A DNA stretch of 64,000 bases from an uncultured Fluviicola sp. (GCF_946478805.1 NZ_CAMLDC010000024.1:8030-72029), one strand, 5' to 3'. Positions 36,550 to 45,302 are shown, counted from the stretch's first letter. Made by a program: numbers and translations. Notes: generated from the sequence alone by a model not told the origin.

Positions 36550-38473
36550 ATTGAAGTCGGATATTAAAATGAGTTCCCGGCATTACAAAGTAATTGATAT
36601 AACTGTATTGCCTGTTGGTTATATTATTGACGGTGAAACGAATAGTCAGTTCGCTTTTTTTCAACGGCTGCGTATAAGATGCACCAACATCAACCAATAA
36701 ATAGGCAGCGAGCAAATTCGAAGGGATGTTCTGGTTCATTGCATATCGTTCACCAAGATAAGATGTCAGGACAAAGAAACTCAATTTCTTCCAGGAATAA
36801 TCCAGTTCCAAACTCCCCGAATGGAGAGGAGAATAACTGAGTATATCTCGATAAGTCGGACTTTTCGGATCACTGATGTCCCGGGTATATTGAAATGTAT
36901 AATTGATTCGTGCCCCAAGTGTGTGATTGCGGATTTTCTTTTGAATGAATTGCGTAAACTCCACACCAATTGCATCTGATTTTCCAATATTCTGAATGCT
37001 CCAAATGAATAAATTTTTCGTTGGAATAGCAAGGATCTTGTCGTAAACGTAAGAATAGAAAGGTTGAATCATTGTTTGTGAGATTCCTTGTTTGAATGGG
37101 AGAACAAGCTCATAGCGCAAAGATGCGATATGTGCCTTTTCTGTCCGGAGTTTGGCATTGCCGATCTGTTGGTAATACAACTCGTTAAAAGTAGGTTGAC
37201 GGCAAGTATAACGGTAAACGAGCCCGATTTTGTTTTTGCTTCCCAAATCAAAACTCCAGGAAACAGCAGGTAACAAGTTCCATTGACCGGTTATCGCGGT
37301 GTCTCGTTTTTCGAAAACTCCCTGGACTCCAACTTGCGCCAAAATTTTCCCAATGGCTTTCCATTCGATTCCGACAAGACTTTCAGTAGTATTCCTGTAA
37401 GGATTCCCAACCAAAGATTTTCCTTTCAATGATTCTGAAATAAAGGAACTTCCAATAAGCAGATCCAATTTCCCTGTAATGGAATAGGCTACTTGTGATT
37501 GAAAATCGAACTGACCCGAATAATAGCGTGAATCCAGGTAGCCTTGTGCATTCAGATAGGTTGAATCCAAATATTGAAGATTGTTTTTTTGATAATTTAC
37601 GGAGGAGAACACATTCCACTTGTTCTTCCTGAATTGATGATTAAAGGAACCGTTCAATCCGTAACCATTTAAATATTGAGCGGCATTACTGTTGTAAAAA
37701 ATAACAGCGCCGGCTAAGTTTTTTTTGTACTCATTTCCTGAGATCCGCAATTGAAACCGGTGATACGAGTTGGGAGAAAATTGAACGGATCCGGTTCCGA
37801 AATATTCCAGTAAACTGTTGTTTTTTCTCCGGTCTTGAATCGTAGTATTGCCATTCAGGTAGGTGTATGGATAAGAACCGCCGTAAGACCTGATTTTCCC
37901 TGTCAGGGTTTCTGCCCATCTTTTCGTTCTTTTTTGCAGCATCAGGTATCCTTCGTATTGATCGAAAGAACCGGCTTGAACACCCAGGATAAGGTTTCGT
38001 TTATTTGTTCCGACATACGAATGAACGGATTCCACATTGACAACGGCACCGGCGAGTTTTGCATGAATCGGAATTTGGGTGCGGGTAGGGGAAAGCGTGA
38101 CCAATTCTAATCGCTCTATGAAATCGACAGGAAATGAACTTAGGTCTGCTTGACCGCTTTGTGTTGTGGAAATGGAGGAGTAATCCTGAACCAAAGCAGT
38201 ATGTCCGGCACCGAGACTTCGAAAACTGACGGTTTTCAATCCACCGACATCTCCGTAGTTTTTGATTTGAAGCCCGGGAAGTAAACTCAGGATCTGCCCT
38301 AGGTCATTAGCCAATTTGTTTTGGATCTTGTCCTTCGATAATTCAATCTGAATACTGTTTTCTTTATCATTTCGAGGTGAAATGACCACCTCTTCAATAG
38401 GTTTAACCTCTTGCCCAAAAACAGGACAAGAGGTTATAATCAACAGGGTTGGTATGGAAAACCTTAGAATCAA
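36539..38473 (-). CDS. btuB: TonB-dependent outer-membrane receptor, BtuB-like
   Basis: A 644-aa transporter: signal peptide (about 1-20), a TonB-box-like PIEEVVIS, plug domain (about 25-155, GQILSLLPGLQIKNYGDVGG) and a 22-stranded barrel ending in HFNIRLQYAL with an aromatic/Leu terminus. It is shorter than SusC-type receptors, matching the BtuB class. Cobalamin is the likely substrate, because the operon is under a cobalamin riboswitch and the next gene is BtuG-like. It is joined to the upstream DUF4465 gene with no gap. Confidence 0.85.
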   Translation of the reverse strand: MILRFSIPTLLIITSCPVFGQEVKPIEEVVISPRNDKENSIQIELSKDKIQNKLANDLGQILSLLPGLQIKNYGDVGGLKTVSFRSLGAGHTALVQDYSSISTTQSGQADLSSFPVDFIERLELVTLSPTRTQIPIHAKLAGAVVNVESVHSYVGTNKRNLILGVQAGSFDQYEGYLMLQKRTKRWAETLTGKIRSYGGSYPYTYLNGNTTIQDRRKNNSLLEYFGTGSVQFSPNSYHRFQLRISGNEYKKNLAGAVIFYNSNAAQYLNGYGLNGSFNHQFRKNKWNVFSSVNYQKNNLQYLDSTYLNAQGYLDSRYYSGQFDFQSQVAYSITGKLDLLIGSSFISESLKGKSLVGNPYRNTTESLVGIEWKAIGKILAQVGVQGVFEKRDTAITGQWNLLPAVSWSFDLGSKNKIGLVYRYTCRQPTFNELYYQQIGNAKLRTEKAHIASLRYELVLPFKQGISQTMIQPFYSYVYDKILAIPTKNLFIWSIQNIGKSDAIGVEFTQFIQKKIRNHTLGARINYTFQYTRDISDPKSPTYRDILSYSPLHSGSLELDYSWKKLSFFVLTSYLGERYAMNQNIPSNLLAAYLLVDVGASYTQPLKKSELTIRFTVNNITNRQYSYINYFVMPGTHFNIRLQYAL

Positions 38474-39433
38474 TTAGATTTTACTAATACGAGTCCGTGC
38501 GATTCCTTTGGAAGTACTTGTTTCCAAAATGTATGTTCCGGATTGAATGTTAGTCAAATCAACTTCCTGGATTCCATTGGTAGCTTGAGTCAAAACCAAT
38601 TTTCCGGATAATGCGTAAACTGTGATTTGCCCACTTTCAGATTTCACGGTGAATTTACCTGTGCCCGGATTCGGATAAACTTCCTGGTTAGCAAGATTTG
38701 ATTCATTCACAGAAGCTGTTCCGTAAACAATATTGTCCAGTGCAAAATAAGCAGGTGTATTCATACCAAAACCACCTACATCAGACGATTGCAATTCAAA
38801 TTCCAGGAATTGGATTTCACCAAGTGAGGCCAAATTGACAGTTTCCCATGTATCTATAATGTAATCTTGTGTACTGTCTGCAAACCGGTAATCTGCCAGG
38901 TAGAAAATCACAGTATCTGTTGTAACACTTTGAGCATCTTTTCCGATAAGCAATAAACGGAACCAATCTTCTCCGTTCGTACCATCCGGGTTTCCTTGAG
39001 CATTGGTTGAATCACCGAATTGTTTTCCGAATGCATCTCCATTTAGCATGGAAAGAGCAGCATAAGTGGTATTTGTCAATTGGATACTGGTTAATACCTT
39101 TTCCGTTCCGAAATCAATACCTGTACCGCCGTAGTTGACAGCGTAGTTTTGGCTGGAGTTTCCTCCGGTTCCGGTGTAAGCTGAAAAGTCATTAGTGTAA
39201 CCAACAGTTGTAACGTCTGTAGAACTGGAATAAATAAATCCGCCGGACCAGTAATCCCATTGAAAATCATAATTGTTTTCAAAATAAACGCCACCGGAGG
39301 TAAAGCCTAATGTGGAATCAGAACCATCCCAATGAGAGTTGGGAGTTAAAATTAAGTCGTCAAAAGTGACAACAGTTTGTGCTTGTGTGTATTGGATGCA
39401 GAACACACTAACTGCGAGTAACATTTTTTTCAT
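38474..39433 (-). CDS. DUF4465 surface protein with T9SS type A sorting domain
   Basis: A 319-aa exported protein. Signal peptide (about 1-19, TQAQ), DUF4465 domain (about 20-235, with SGGVYFENNY, WDYWSGGFIYSSSTD and YFALDNI) and a C-terminal T9SS type A domain (VYPNPGTGKFTV to ARTRISKI). DUF4465 proteins occur in B12 loci of gut Bacteroides and I believe belong to the B12-binding BtuH group, but I cannot confirm this here. It is the first gene after the cobalamin riboswitch. The ATG at 39433 gives the better signal peptide than an upstream in-frame ATG at 39469. Confidence 0.82.
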   Translation of the reverse strand: MKKMLLAVSVFCIQYTQAQTVVTFDDLILTPNSHWDGSDSTLGFTSGGVYFENNYDFQWDYWSGGFIYSSSTDVTTVGYTNDFSAYTGTGGNSSQNYAVNYGGTGIDFGTEKVLTSIQLTNTTYAALSMLNGDAFGKQFGDSTNAQGNPDGTNGEDWFRLLLIGKDAQSVTTDTVIFYLADYRFADSTQDYIIDTWETVNLASLGEIQFLEFELQSSDVGGFGMNTPAYFALDNIVYGTASVNESNLANQEVYPNPGTGKFTVKSESGQITVYALSGKLVLTQATNGIQEVDLTNIQSGTYILETSTSKGIARTRISKI

Positions 39434-39556
39434 TGCCTTTAAGCATTTAAAAAGTGAATAAAAAAGCAAATGAAAAAATCAGAGAATAAGAACAAACTGG
39501 GGGAAAGCTCCCTCATTTCGAACTCGACTTTAATCTGAAGTCTTCATTCAATTTGT

Positions 39557-39722
39557 GTTCAAGGCAGGTATTCTGACTTCTCCCCGGTTACTTCTCCTTC
39601 CCACCAGCCGCGGCTGACAGTGGATTTATTGAAGACCGTTTAATAAGAGTTACAGCTGCAGATACAGTCCCGGATTTACACCGGATTCCCTATTGTCTTT
39701 TGTATGTTTTACAATCGAACCT
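39557..39722 (-). ncRNA. Cobalamin (B12) riboswitch
   Basis: Read on the minus strand the core is GGGAATCCGGTGTAAATCC (39690-39672), then CTGCAGCTGTAAC, CCACTG (39623-39618) and the 3' B12 box AAGTCAGAATACCTGCC (39579-39563). GGTTC near 39721 can pair with GAAC at 39560-39557 as P1. It precedes the DUF4465-BtuB-BtuG-like operon by about 120 nt, so B12 should repress that operon. This is the classical element; boundaries are approximate. Confidence 0.95.
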
Positions 39723-39732
39723 AAAACGGGGA

Positions 39733-39740
39733 CAAAGATA
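39733..39740 (-). promoter_or_regulatory. -7 element (TATCTTTG) of the B12 operon
   Basis: Minus-strand TATCTTTG, a full match to TAnnTTTG, just upstream of the riboswitch 5' end. Confidence 0.65.
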
Positions 39741-39748
39741 GTATTTTA

Positions 39749-39861
39749 ATGGAAAATGTAAAATTGACAATTGAAAAGAGGCGATCATCCTAATTTAAAC
39801 AGATTGAACTACTTTGAACATTTTTCAAATCTTTTCAATTTTCCATTCTCAATTCTCAATT
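39749..39861. repeat. Low-complexity inverted repeat (AATTGAAAAT family)
   Basis: Arms about 39749-39778 and 39831-39861 pair imperfectly and consist of GAAAATTGA / TCAATTTTC words. It lies between the divergent B12 operon and the TPR gene. Same family as 10694-10774 and 54163-54272. Confidence 0.6.
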
Positions 39862-39908
39862 AACTTTCACCTTTTGATAACTTTCAATCCGAGATTCGAA
39901 AAAAAGAT

Positions 39909-39916
39909 TATTTTTG
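39909..39916 (+). promoter_or_regulatory. -7 element (TATTTTTG) of the TPR gene
   Basis: TATTTTTG fits TAnnTTTG and lies 22 nt before the ATG at 39939. Confidence 0.5.
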
Positions 39917-39938
39917 CAACGCTTAAATAAATGAACAA

Positions 39939-40571
39939 ATGGCAGGAACTACCAGTTTTAACGATATTAAACGTCAATTTAAAGAGAATAAAAGACTTCG
40001 TCTGATCACTTTCGCAGTGGTTGGATTGATTGTAGCTATTCTTGGATACATTCTTTACAAACAATTGATTTACGCTCCGAACAACCAGAAAGCAAATGAA
40101 GGTTACTACAGAGGGTTGAATTTGGCAGCAAAAGATTCTGTAGATGCAGCAATCACAGAATTAGAGCCTTTCGTTAAGAAAAACGACGGATACCAAGGTG
40201 GAGAAGTTGCTGAATTTACGTTGGCTCGTCAATATATGGCTAAAGGTGATTTCAAAAAAGCTTTGAAATTATTGGAAGGTGTAAAATTGAAAGATACTTA
40301 CGGTCCTGCATTGTGTCTTGGTTTACAAGGTGACTGTTACAGTGAAATGGGTAAATACAAAGACGCTATTGATTTGTACGTTGATGCTGCAGATGCAAAT
40401 GAAAATGAGTGGACAACCCCAACTTATTTGTTCAAAGCAGGTCAGGTAGCTGAGGAAATTAAGGATTACGCAAAAGCGAAAGAACTTTACGAAAGAATTA
40501 ATCAGGATTACTACATGTTCGGTCAACAAAAAACGATTGACAAATACATTGCCAGAGTATCCAATAAATAA
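39939..40571 (+). CDS. Membrane-anchored TPR protein, 210 aa
   Basis: One N-terminal membrane helix (about 22-45, after a positively charged stretch) followed by tetratricopeptide repeats (about 55-205; GYYRGLNLAAKDSVDAAITELEPF, AEFTLARQYMAKGDFKKALKLLEG). It resembles YfgM-like/ancillary TPR proteins of Bacteroidota. TPRs suggest protein-protein contacts on the periplasmic side. It is 9 nt before ribH and probably co-transcribed. Confidence 0.78.
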   Translation: MAGTTSFNDIKRQFKENKRLRLITFAVVGLIVAILGYILYKQLIYAPNNQKANEGYYRGLNLAAKDSVDAAITELEPFVKKNDGYQGGEVAEFTLARQYMAKGDFKKALKLLEGVKLKDTYGPALCLGLQGDCYSEMGKYKDAIDLYVDAADANENEWTTPTYLFKAGQVAEEIKDYAKAKELYERINQDYYMFGQQKTIDKYIARVSNK

Positions 40572-40580
40572 TTAGAAAAC

Positions 40581-41069
40581 GTGGCTACAAGTTTAAAAAA
40601 CTTATCAGCGTTCGATAAAGATACAATTCCAAACGGTGCCGATTTTTCAATCGGCATTGTTGTTTCTGAATGGAACGGTCATATTACTTCCAAACTATTG
40701 GAAGGAGCTATGGAAACACTTCTCAATTCAGGAGTGAAGGAATCCAACATTCATATCAAACCCGTTCCGGGAGCATTTGAATTGCCGCTCGGAGCACAAT
40801 GGTTGGTACAAGACGAGAAAATCGACGGAGTGATCGCAATTGGTGTGGTGATCCAGGGAGAAACAAGACATTTTGATTTTGTTTGCTCCGGAACAACACA
40901 AGGAATTGTGGATGTTACCTTAAAATACAACAAGCCGGTCGGATTTTGTTTATTGACGGATAATACGGAACAGCAATCAATCGATCGCGCGGGTGGAAAA
41001 CACGGGAATAAAGGTGTGGAAGCAGCGGTGACGGTTTTGCGAATGATCGAACTTAAGAAGAATTTATAA
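40581..41069 (+). CDS. ribH: 6,7-dimethyl-8-ribityllumazine synthase
   Basis: Penultimate step of riboflavin synthesis: forms lumazine from the ribityl-pyrimidine and dihydroxybutanone phosphate. At 162 aa it has the standard length, with VSEWNGHITSKLLEGA near the N-terminus, VPGAFELPLGAQWL, GVVIQGETRHFDFV with the catalytic His, and a C-terminal GNKGVEAA. The start is a GTG at 40581. Only ribH of the riboflavin pathway is in the window. Confidence 0.95.
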   Translation: MATSLKNLSAFDKDTIPNGADFSIGIVVSEWNGHITSKLLEGAMETLLNSGVKESNIHIKPVPGAFELPLGAQWLVQDEKIDGVIAIGVVIQGETRHFDFVCSGTTQGIVDVTLKYNKPVGFCLLTDNTEQQSIDRAGGKHGNKGVEAAVTVLRMIELKKNL

Positions 41070-41139
41070 TTGAAAATGGATAATTGAGAAGGAAAGAGAG
41101 CGTTGCTTTCGATTCAAATTAGCGTTAGCGCAATTTCTC

Positions 41140-41167
41140 CTTTTCACTTTTCACTTTTCACTTTTCA
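41140..41167. repeat. Heptanucleotide tandem repeat, 4 copies of CTTTTCA
   Basis: Four exact copies of CTTTTCA end 8 nt before the glmM start codon. The region upstream (41069-41100) carries another fragment of the AATTGAAAAT type. Confidence 0.85.
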
Positions 41168-41175
41168 CTTAACAT

Positions 41176-42561
41176 ATGACATTAATCAAATCTATTTCAG
41201 GAATCAGGGGCACGATCGGAGGTTCTCCGGGAGATAACCTGACACCCATTGATGCTGTCCAGTTCGCTGCAGCTTACGGAACCTGGTTAAAATCGGTTTC
41301 AAATACAGATAAGTTGAAAGTGATTGTAGGTCGGGATGCACGACTTTCGGGTTCAATGATTTCGACATTGGTAATCCAGACCTTGGTCGGATTGGGAATC
41401 GAAGTGATTGATCTGGGATTATCCACTACACCTACCGTTGAAATGGCAGTTCCCTATCATCAGGCAAACGGGGGAATTATCCTGACAGCTTCCCATAATC
41501 CGAAACAATGGAATGCATTGAAGTTGTTGAACAGCAAAGGAGAATTTATTTCGGGAGCAGAAGGAGAGTTGTTATTGAAAATTGCTACCGACGGAAGCTT
41601 TGTATTTGCTGAAGTGGACGATTTGGGGAAAGTTACCGAAGATAAGGAAGCAATCGAAAGACACATTGATGCGATCTGTGCACTTTCGGATGTGGACATT
41701 CCTGCAATCAAACAAGCGAATTTCAAAGTGGTGGTTGATGCGGTGAATTCTACAGGTGGAATCTCGGTTCCCCAACTGCTTCGCAAACTTGGTGTGACGG
41801 ATATTACTGAAATGTATTGTGATCCGACAGGACACTTTCCACATAACCCGGAACCTTTGAAAGAACATCTGGTTGAATTATCTGCACGGGTTGTTTCAGA
41901 AGGAGCTCATTTAGGGATCACGGTTGACCCGGATGTGGATCGTTTGGCCTTGGTGAACGAAGACGGATCAATGTTTGGTGAAGAATACACCTTGGTTGCC
42001 GTTGCCGAATACATTCTTTCGAAAAGAAAAGGAGCTACTGTTTCCAATTTGAGTTCTACAAGAGCTTTGCGGGACATTACAGAAGAAGTTGGATGTACGT
42101 ATCATGCTTCTGCGGTTGGTGAAGTAAATGTGGTCGTGAAGATGAAAGAAACCAATGCGGTGATCGGTGGAGAAGGAAATGGTGGAATCATTTATCCGGA
42201 GTTACATTACGGAAGAGACTCATTGGTTGGAATCGCTTTGTTCCTATCGCATTTGGCACGCAAGAAGATGAGTATGACTGAGCTTCGTGCTTCTTACCCG
42301 AATTATGAAATGGCTAAGAAGAAAATCGACCTGACACCGGGAATTGATGTGGATGGCATCCTGGTTAAAATGGCTGATAAATACAAGAACGAAGAAGTGG
42401 ATACCGTTGATGGAGTGAAGATCTATATCGGAAAAGAATGGGTTCACTTGCGAAAAAGCAATACGGAGCCGATTATTCGGGTTTACACCGAAAGTAAGGA
42501 TGCTCAGGCAGCTTCCGATCTGGCGGATCGTATTATTGGAGAAATCGAAGAATTTATCTAA
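41176..42561 (+). CDS. glmM: Phosphoglucosamine mutase-type phosphohexomutase
   Basis: A 461-aa alpha-D-phosphohexomutase that should convert glucosamine-6-P to glucosamine-1-P for peptidoglycan and LPS. Motifs: SISGIRGTIGG at the N-terminus, active Ser106 in TASHNPKQWNAL, the metal-binding DPDVDR (about residues 251-256), GEGNGG sugar loop (about 335) and the C-terminal phosphate site RKSNTEP. As a single-copy mutase it could also act on other hexoses. Its start is immediately behind the CTTTTCA tandem repeat. Confidence 0.9.
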   Translation: MTLIKSISGIRGTIGGSPGDNLTPIDAVQFAAAYGTWLKSVSNTDKLKVIVGRDARLSGSMISTLVIQTLVGLGIEVIDLGLSTTPTVEMAVPYHQANGGIILTASHNPKQWNALKLLNSKGEFISGAEGELLLKIATDGSFVFAEVDDLGKVTEDKEAIERHIDAICALSDVDIPAIKQANFKVVVDAVNSTGGISVPQLLRKLGVTDITEMYCDPTGHFPHNPEPLKEHLVELSARVVSEGAHLGITVDPDVDRLALVNEDGSMFGEEYTLVAVAEYILSKRKGATVSNLSSTRALRDITEEVGCTYHASAVGEVNVVVKMKETNAVIGGEGNGGIIYPELHYGRDSLVGIALFLSHLARKKMSMTELRASYPNYEMAKKKIDLTPGIDVDGILVKMADKYKNEEVDTVDGVKIYIGKEWVHLRKSNTEPIIRVYTESKDAQAASDLADRIIGEIEEFI

Positions 42562-42564
42562 AGT

Positions 42565-42645
42565 TAACCACGAAGTACACGAAGAGCACAAAGAATACTT
42601 TTATTCTATTGTTTTTTTGGTGTTCCATGTGGTGAAAATGCAAAC
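42565..42645. repeat. Degenerate ACCACGAAGTACACGAAG-type inverted repeat
   Basis: The left side reads AACCACGAAGTACACGAAG, the right side GGTGTTCCATGTGGTG, an imperfect reverse complement across about 40 nt. It sits directly behind glmM. The CACGAAG-type arm is recognisable as a widely dispersed bacterial intergenic repeat; this assignment is from memory. Confidence 0.5.
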
Positions 42646-42750
42646 TGATTATCAGTAAGATTCATTCGGTTGGAATGGATCTTTTTCTTTTTGTTAAAAT
42701 TGTTTTGAACGAATCTTTAATCGGGAGGTACTTAAGGGAAATTGATTCCT

Positions 42751-44421
42751 ATGAAAAAAGTAGTTGTTCTCTTATTGGCAATTCTCCCAAGTTTTTTTTC
42801 ACTTGCAGCCAATGACAAAGAGATTATTAAATCTTCCATCAGTGAAGTAACCGTTTACACCAGTGGAGCACAAGTTTACCGCAAAGCGAATTTCAATGTA
42901 AAACCCGGAATTACGGAGTTGATCATCGAAGGAGTGAGCCCGAATATCGATCCCAAGAGTTTGCAGGTAAAGGCGTTTGGAAATGTCGTTTTGATTGATT
43001 CAAAATACCAAATCTACTATCCTGAACCTGAAAAACTTAAATTGGAAGGTTTGCCCTTAAAAATCAGAAAGGATATCAACCTGTTACAGGATTCCATCAA
43101 TAACCAATTGTTCGACATCAAGGAAATCCAGGATGAAATTGACGTATTGAATACCTCCAAAACCATTTTATCCAATAATGGCGCAATTCGCGGGCAAGGA
43201 AAAGTGAATGATTCGATTCAACTGTTGAAACAAGCAATGGAATATTACCAATTGAAAATGAATGAGATCAATAAGAAGTTGCAAGTTTTGAATAAGCGAT
43301 TGAAAGCAAAAAACGGAACGTTAGCGGATATGAACAACCGGATGAGCGATCTTCAGAATTACCAATCGTCCAATACTCCGAAAGTTCCGACAGGTCCGAT
43401 CCATCGAATTATTGTGACATTACAGTCAAAGGAGGTTGTTGCGGGTAGATTGGCAGTTTCTTATTTGGCTTCCGGAGCTTCTTGGGTTCCATCATACGAT
43501 ATCCGAAGTGAGATCACTTCCGGGAAGGTTAATTTGGCTTACAAAGCGAATATTCAACAAAGTACAGGTGAATCCTGGAATGATGTACAATTGACCTTGT
43601 CGACAAATGACCCGTATCAAAATAAGATCAAACCGGATTTGCACCCTTGGTATGTTGATTATTACAATTTTGGAGTGATCAACGGAAGAATGAACTCGTA
43701 CGGCCTGACAGCTGCACCTTCAGTTCAATACGAAAAGAAAGCGACTGCCGATTCTCAAGCATTCGAACTGGAAGGAGAAACTGCGGCAAATTTCACGACG
43801 GTGATCAATCGCGTTTTGTCTGCCGAGTACAAGATCGATTTGCCTTACACCATAGAAAGTGATGAAGAAAGTCATTTGGTTTTAGTCCGAAACCTGGATC
43901 TGACAGCAAATTACCGTTATTACACCGTTCCTAAAATTGATCCGGGAGTTTTCCTGGTGGCTGAAGTGCTTAAATTAGAAGATCTGCAATTGGTTCCGGC
44001 TACTGCAAACATCTTTTTCGACGGAACTTATATCGGAGAAACATACATCGATCCGACTGCAATGAATGATACCTTGAAATTGAGTCTTGGAAAAGATCCG
44101 AACATTATTGCAAAACGCATTCTTTTGAAAAAAGACTTCAAGGAAAAAATCGTTGGAAACGACATGGAGCGCACGTATTCCTATGAAATTTCGGTTAAAA
44201 ACCTGAAAACGAATACGGTTGAATTGGTCATTGAAGATCAGATTCCTGTAACCACCAATGGTGAAATCGTTATAGAAGCGATCAACACGGATAAAGCAAA
44301 TTATGATAAAACGACAGGTAAACTAACTTGGACGGTTAATTTGAAGACCAAAGTCACCGATAAGTTTAACTACTCGTTTAAGATTAAATATCCGAAAGAT
44401 CAAAATGTCATCCTTCAATAA
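42751..44421 (+). CDS. MuiA-family (DUF4139) exported protein
   Basis: A 556-aa protein with signal peptide (about 1-20, FSLA), a DUF4140 N-terminal strand-rich domain (SEVTVYTSGAQVYRKA), a coiled-coil helical region (about 95-205) and a DUF4139 domain (about 215-555, LAVSYLASGASWVPSYDIR). The family is called mucoidy inhibitor A but the mechanism is unknown. The start at the ATG 42751 avoids an upstream TTG at 42742. Ended by the hairpin 44443-44468. Confidence 0.85.
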   Translation: MKKVVVLLLAILPSFFSLAANDKEIIKSSISEVTVYTSGAQVYRKANFNVKPGITELIIEGVSPNIDPKSLQVKAFGNVVLIDSKYQIYYPEPEKLKLEGLPLKIRKDINLLQDSINNQLFDIKEIQDEIDVLNTSKTILSNNGAIRGQGKVNDSIQLLKQAMEYYQLKMNEINKKLQVLNKRLKAKNGTLADMNNRMSDLQNYQSSNTPKVPTGPIHRIIVTLQSKEVVAGRLAVSYLASGASWVPSYDIRSEITSGKVNLAYKANIQQSTGESWNDVQLTLSTNDPYQNKIKPDLHPWYVDYYNFGVINGRMNSYGLTAAPSVQYEKKATADSQAFELEGETAANFTTVINRVLSAEYKIDLPYTIESDEESHLVLVRNLDLTANYRYYTVPKIDPGVFLVAEVLKLEDLQLVPATANIFFDGTYIGETYIDPTAMNDTLKLSLGKDPNIIAKRILLKKDFKEKIVGNDMERTYSYEISVKNLKTNTVELVIEDQIPVTTNGEIVIEAINTDKANYDKTTGKLTWTVNLKTKVTDKFNYSFKIKYPKDQNVILQ

Positions 44422-44442
44422 TTGTTTTGTAGTTTGAATGTG

Positions 44443-44468
44443 ATCCCTCAGTTTGCCGGCTGGGGGAT
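44443..44468 (+). terminator. Rho-independent terminator after the MuiA-like gene
   Basis: ATCCCTCAG pairs with CTGGGGGAT (one G-U) around TTTGCCGG and is followed by TCTTTGTTTT. Confidence 0.7.
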
Positions 44469-44480
44469 TCTTTGTTTTAG

Positions 44481-44520
44481 GTTCAAAAGTTCAAAAGTTC
44501 AAAAGTTCAAAAATTCAAAA
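44481..44520. repeat. Octanucleotide tandem repeat, 5 copies of GTTCAAAA
   Basis: Four exact GTTCAAAA units and one ATTCAAAA lie between the convergent MuiA-like and DUF983 genes. Related TTGAAC/GTTCAA words also occur at 17680-17745 and 39800-39830. Confidence 0.85.
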
Positions 44521-44529
44521 ATGAACTGC

Positions 44530-44955
44530 TTAAACTTTTTCACCCTCTTGAATCTTTTGGGCCTCTTTGAACTTCTCAATTGCTTCCGGGTCGTATGAAA
44601 AGAAGATGTTTGCCCAAATAATTTTCGATAAGGCATACAGATAGGGACTTAGTAAAATAGAAAGTCCGGAAATAACAGAAATTTGAACAAAGGTGCTTGT
44701 ACTTGGAAAGAACAAATTGAAGCTTAGCCAACAGGCAACAAAAAGTCCGACTCCCAAACCATAGGAAACATACATGGCTCCATAATAAAACCCGATTTCC
44801 TTTTCATATTTCAAACCACAACTTGGGCAGTACTTATATGTTTCACCGATATTTTTCATGGAATAAGGATGAGAAACAAAAAAATCTCCCTCCTGACATC
44901 TTGGGCATTTCATTCTGAAAATACTATTCAACTTAGACCCTTTACCAAATAACAT
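44530..44955 (-). CDS. DUF983 membrane protein with zinc-ribbon start
   Basis: A 141-aa protein. The N-terminus has CPRCQEGDFF and CPSCGLKYE, i.e. two Cys pairs (zinc ribbon), followed by two membrane helices (about 58-80 and 85-110) and a charged C-terminus. Family DUF983, function unknown; some members lie near cytochrome oxidase genes. Convergent with the MuiA-like gene. Confidence 0.85.
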   Translation of the reverse strand: MLFGKGSKLNSIFRMKCPRCQEGDFFVSHPYSMKNIGETYKYCPSCGLKYEKEIGFYYGAMYVSYGLGVGLFVACWLSFNLFFPSTSTFVQISVISGLSILLSPYLYALSKIIWANIFFSYDPEAIEKFKEAQKIQEGEKV

Positions 44956-44977
44956 TACCGTTTTATTTAAAGAGTTA

Positions 44978-44985
44978 CAAAGTTA
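44978..44985 (-). promoter_or_regulatory. -7 element (TAACTTTG) of the DUF983 gene
   Basis: Minus-strand TAACTTTG matches TAnnTTTG, 22 nt before the ATG. Confidence 0.55.
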
Positions 44986-45120
44986 GAAACACCAATCCGA
45001 AGAAAAGTTGATTAGAATCAGTTTTTATTCTTTTTAAGAAAAAACATTTTTTTGAAACCTTTTATTACTTCTCGCGTTAAAGAATGTAACGGATCAATTA
45101 TTAACATCTACAGGTTAAGG

Positions 45121-45156
45121 GAAAGAGGCTAAGTGCAGTTGCATTTGGCCTTTTTC
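45121..45156 (+). terminator. Orphan 17-bp hairpin with T-tail
   Basis: GAAAGAGGCTAAGTGCA pairs fully with TGCATTTGGCCTTTTTC (three G-U pairs) and a 2-nt spacer, then TTTTG. No plus-strand gene lies upstream, because the DUF983 gene reads away. It may be the 3' end of a small RNA transcribed from about 45090, or a leader element of the BaiN-like gene. A -33-like TTTG is at 45051-45054, without a good -7. The rest of the gene-free stretch 44956-45302 shows nothing else that I can name. Confidence 0.5.
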
Positions 45157-45302
45157 TTTTGTTAATTATTCAAATTGTGTACTAAGAAATTGGCTTGAAA
45201 GTCTTTAAAACAAAGGGCTGTTCGCAATATCGCGAATTTGCAACCGACGTTAAAAAGATTTCCCATTTCAGAGGGTCTTTTTTTTGTGCTTACTTTTGGC
45301 AC

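Noticed and set aside
44481..44520. Tandem GTTCAAAA units as a CRISPR-like array
   Set aside because: Units are 8 bp without spacers and no cas genes are near.
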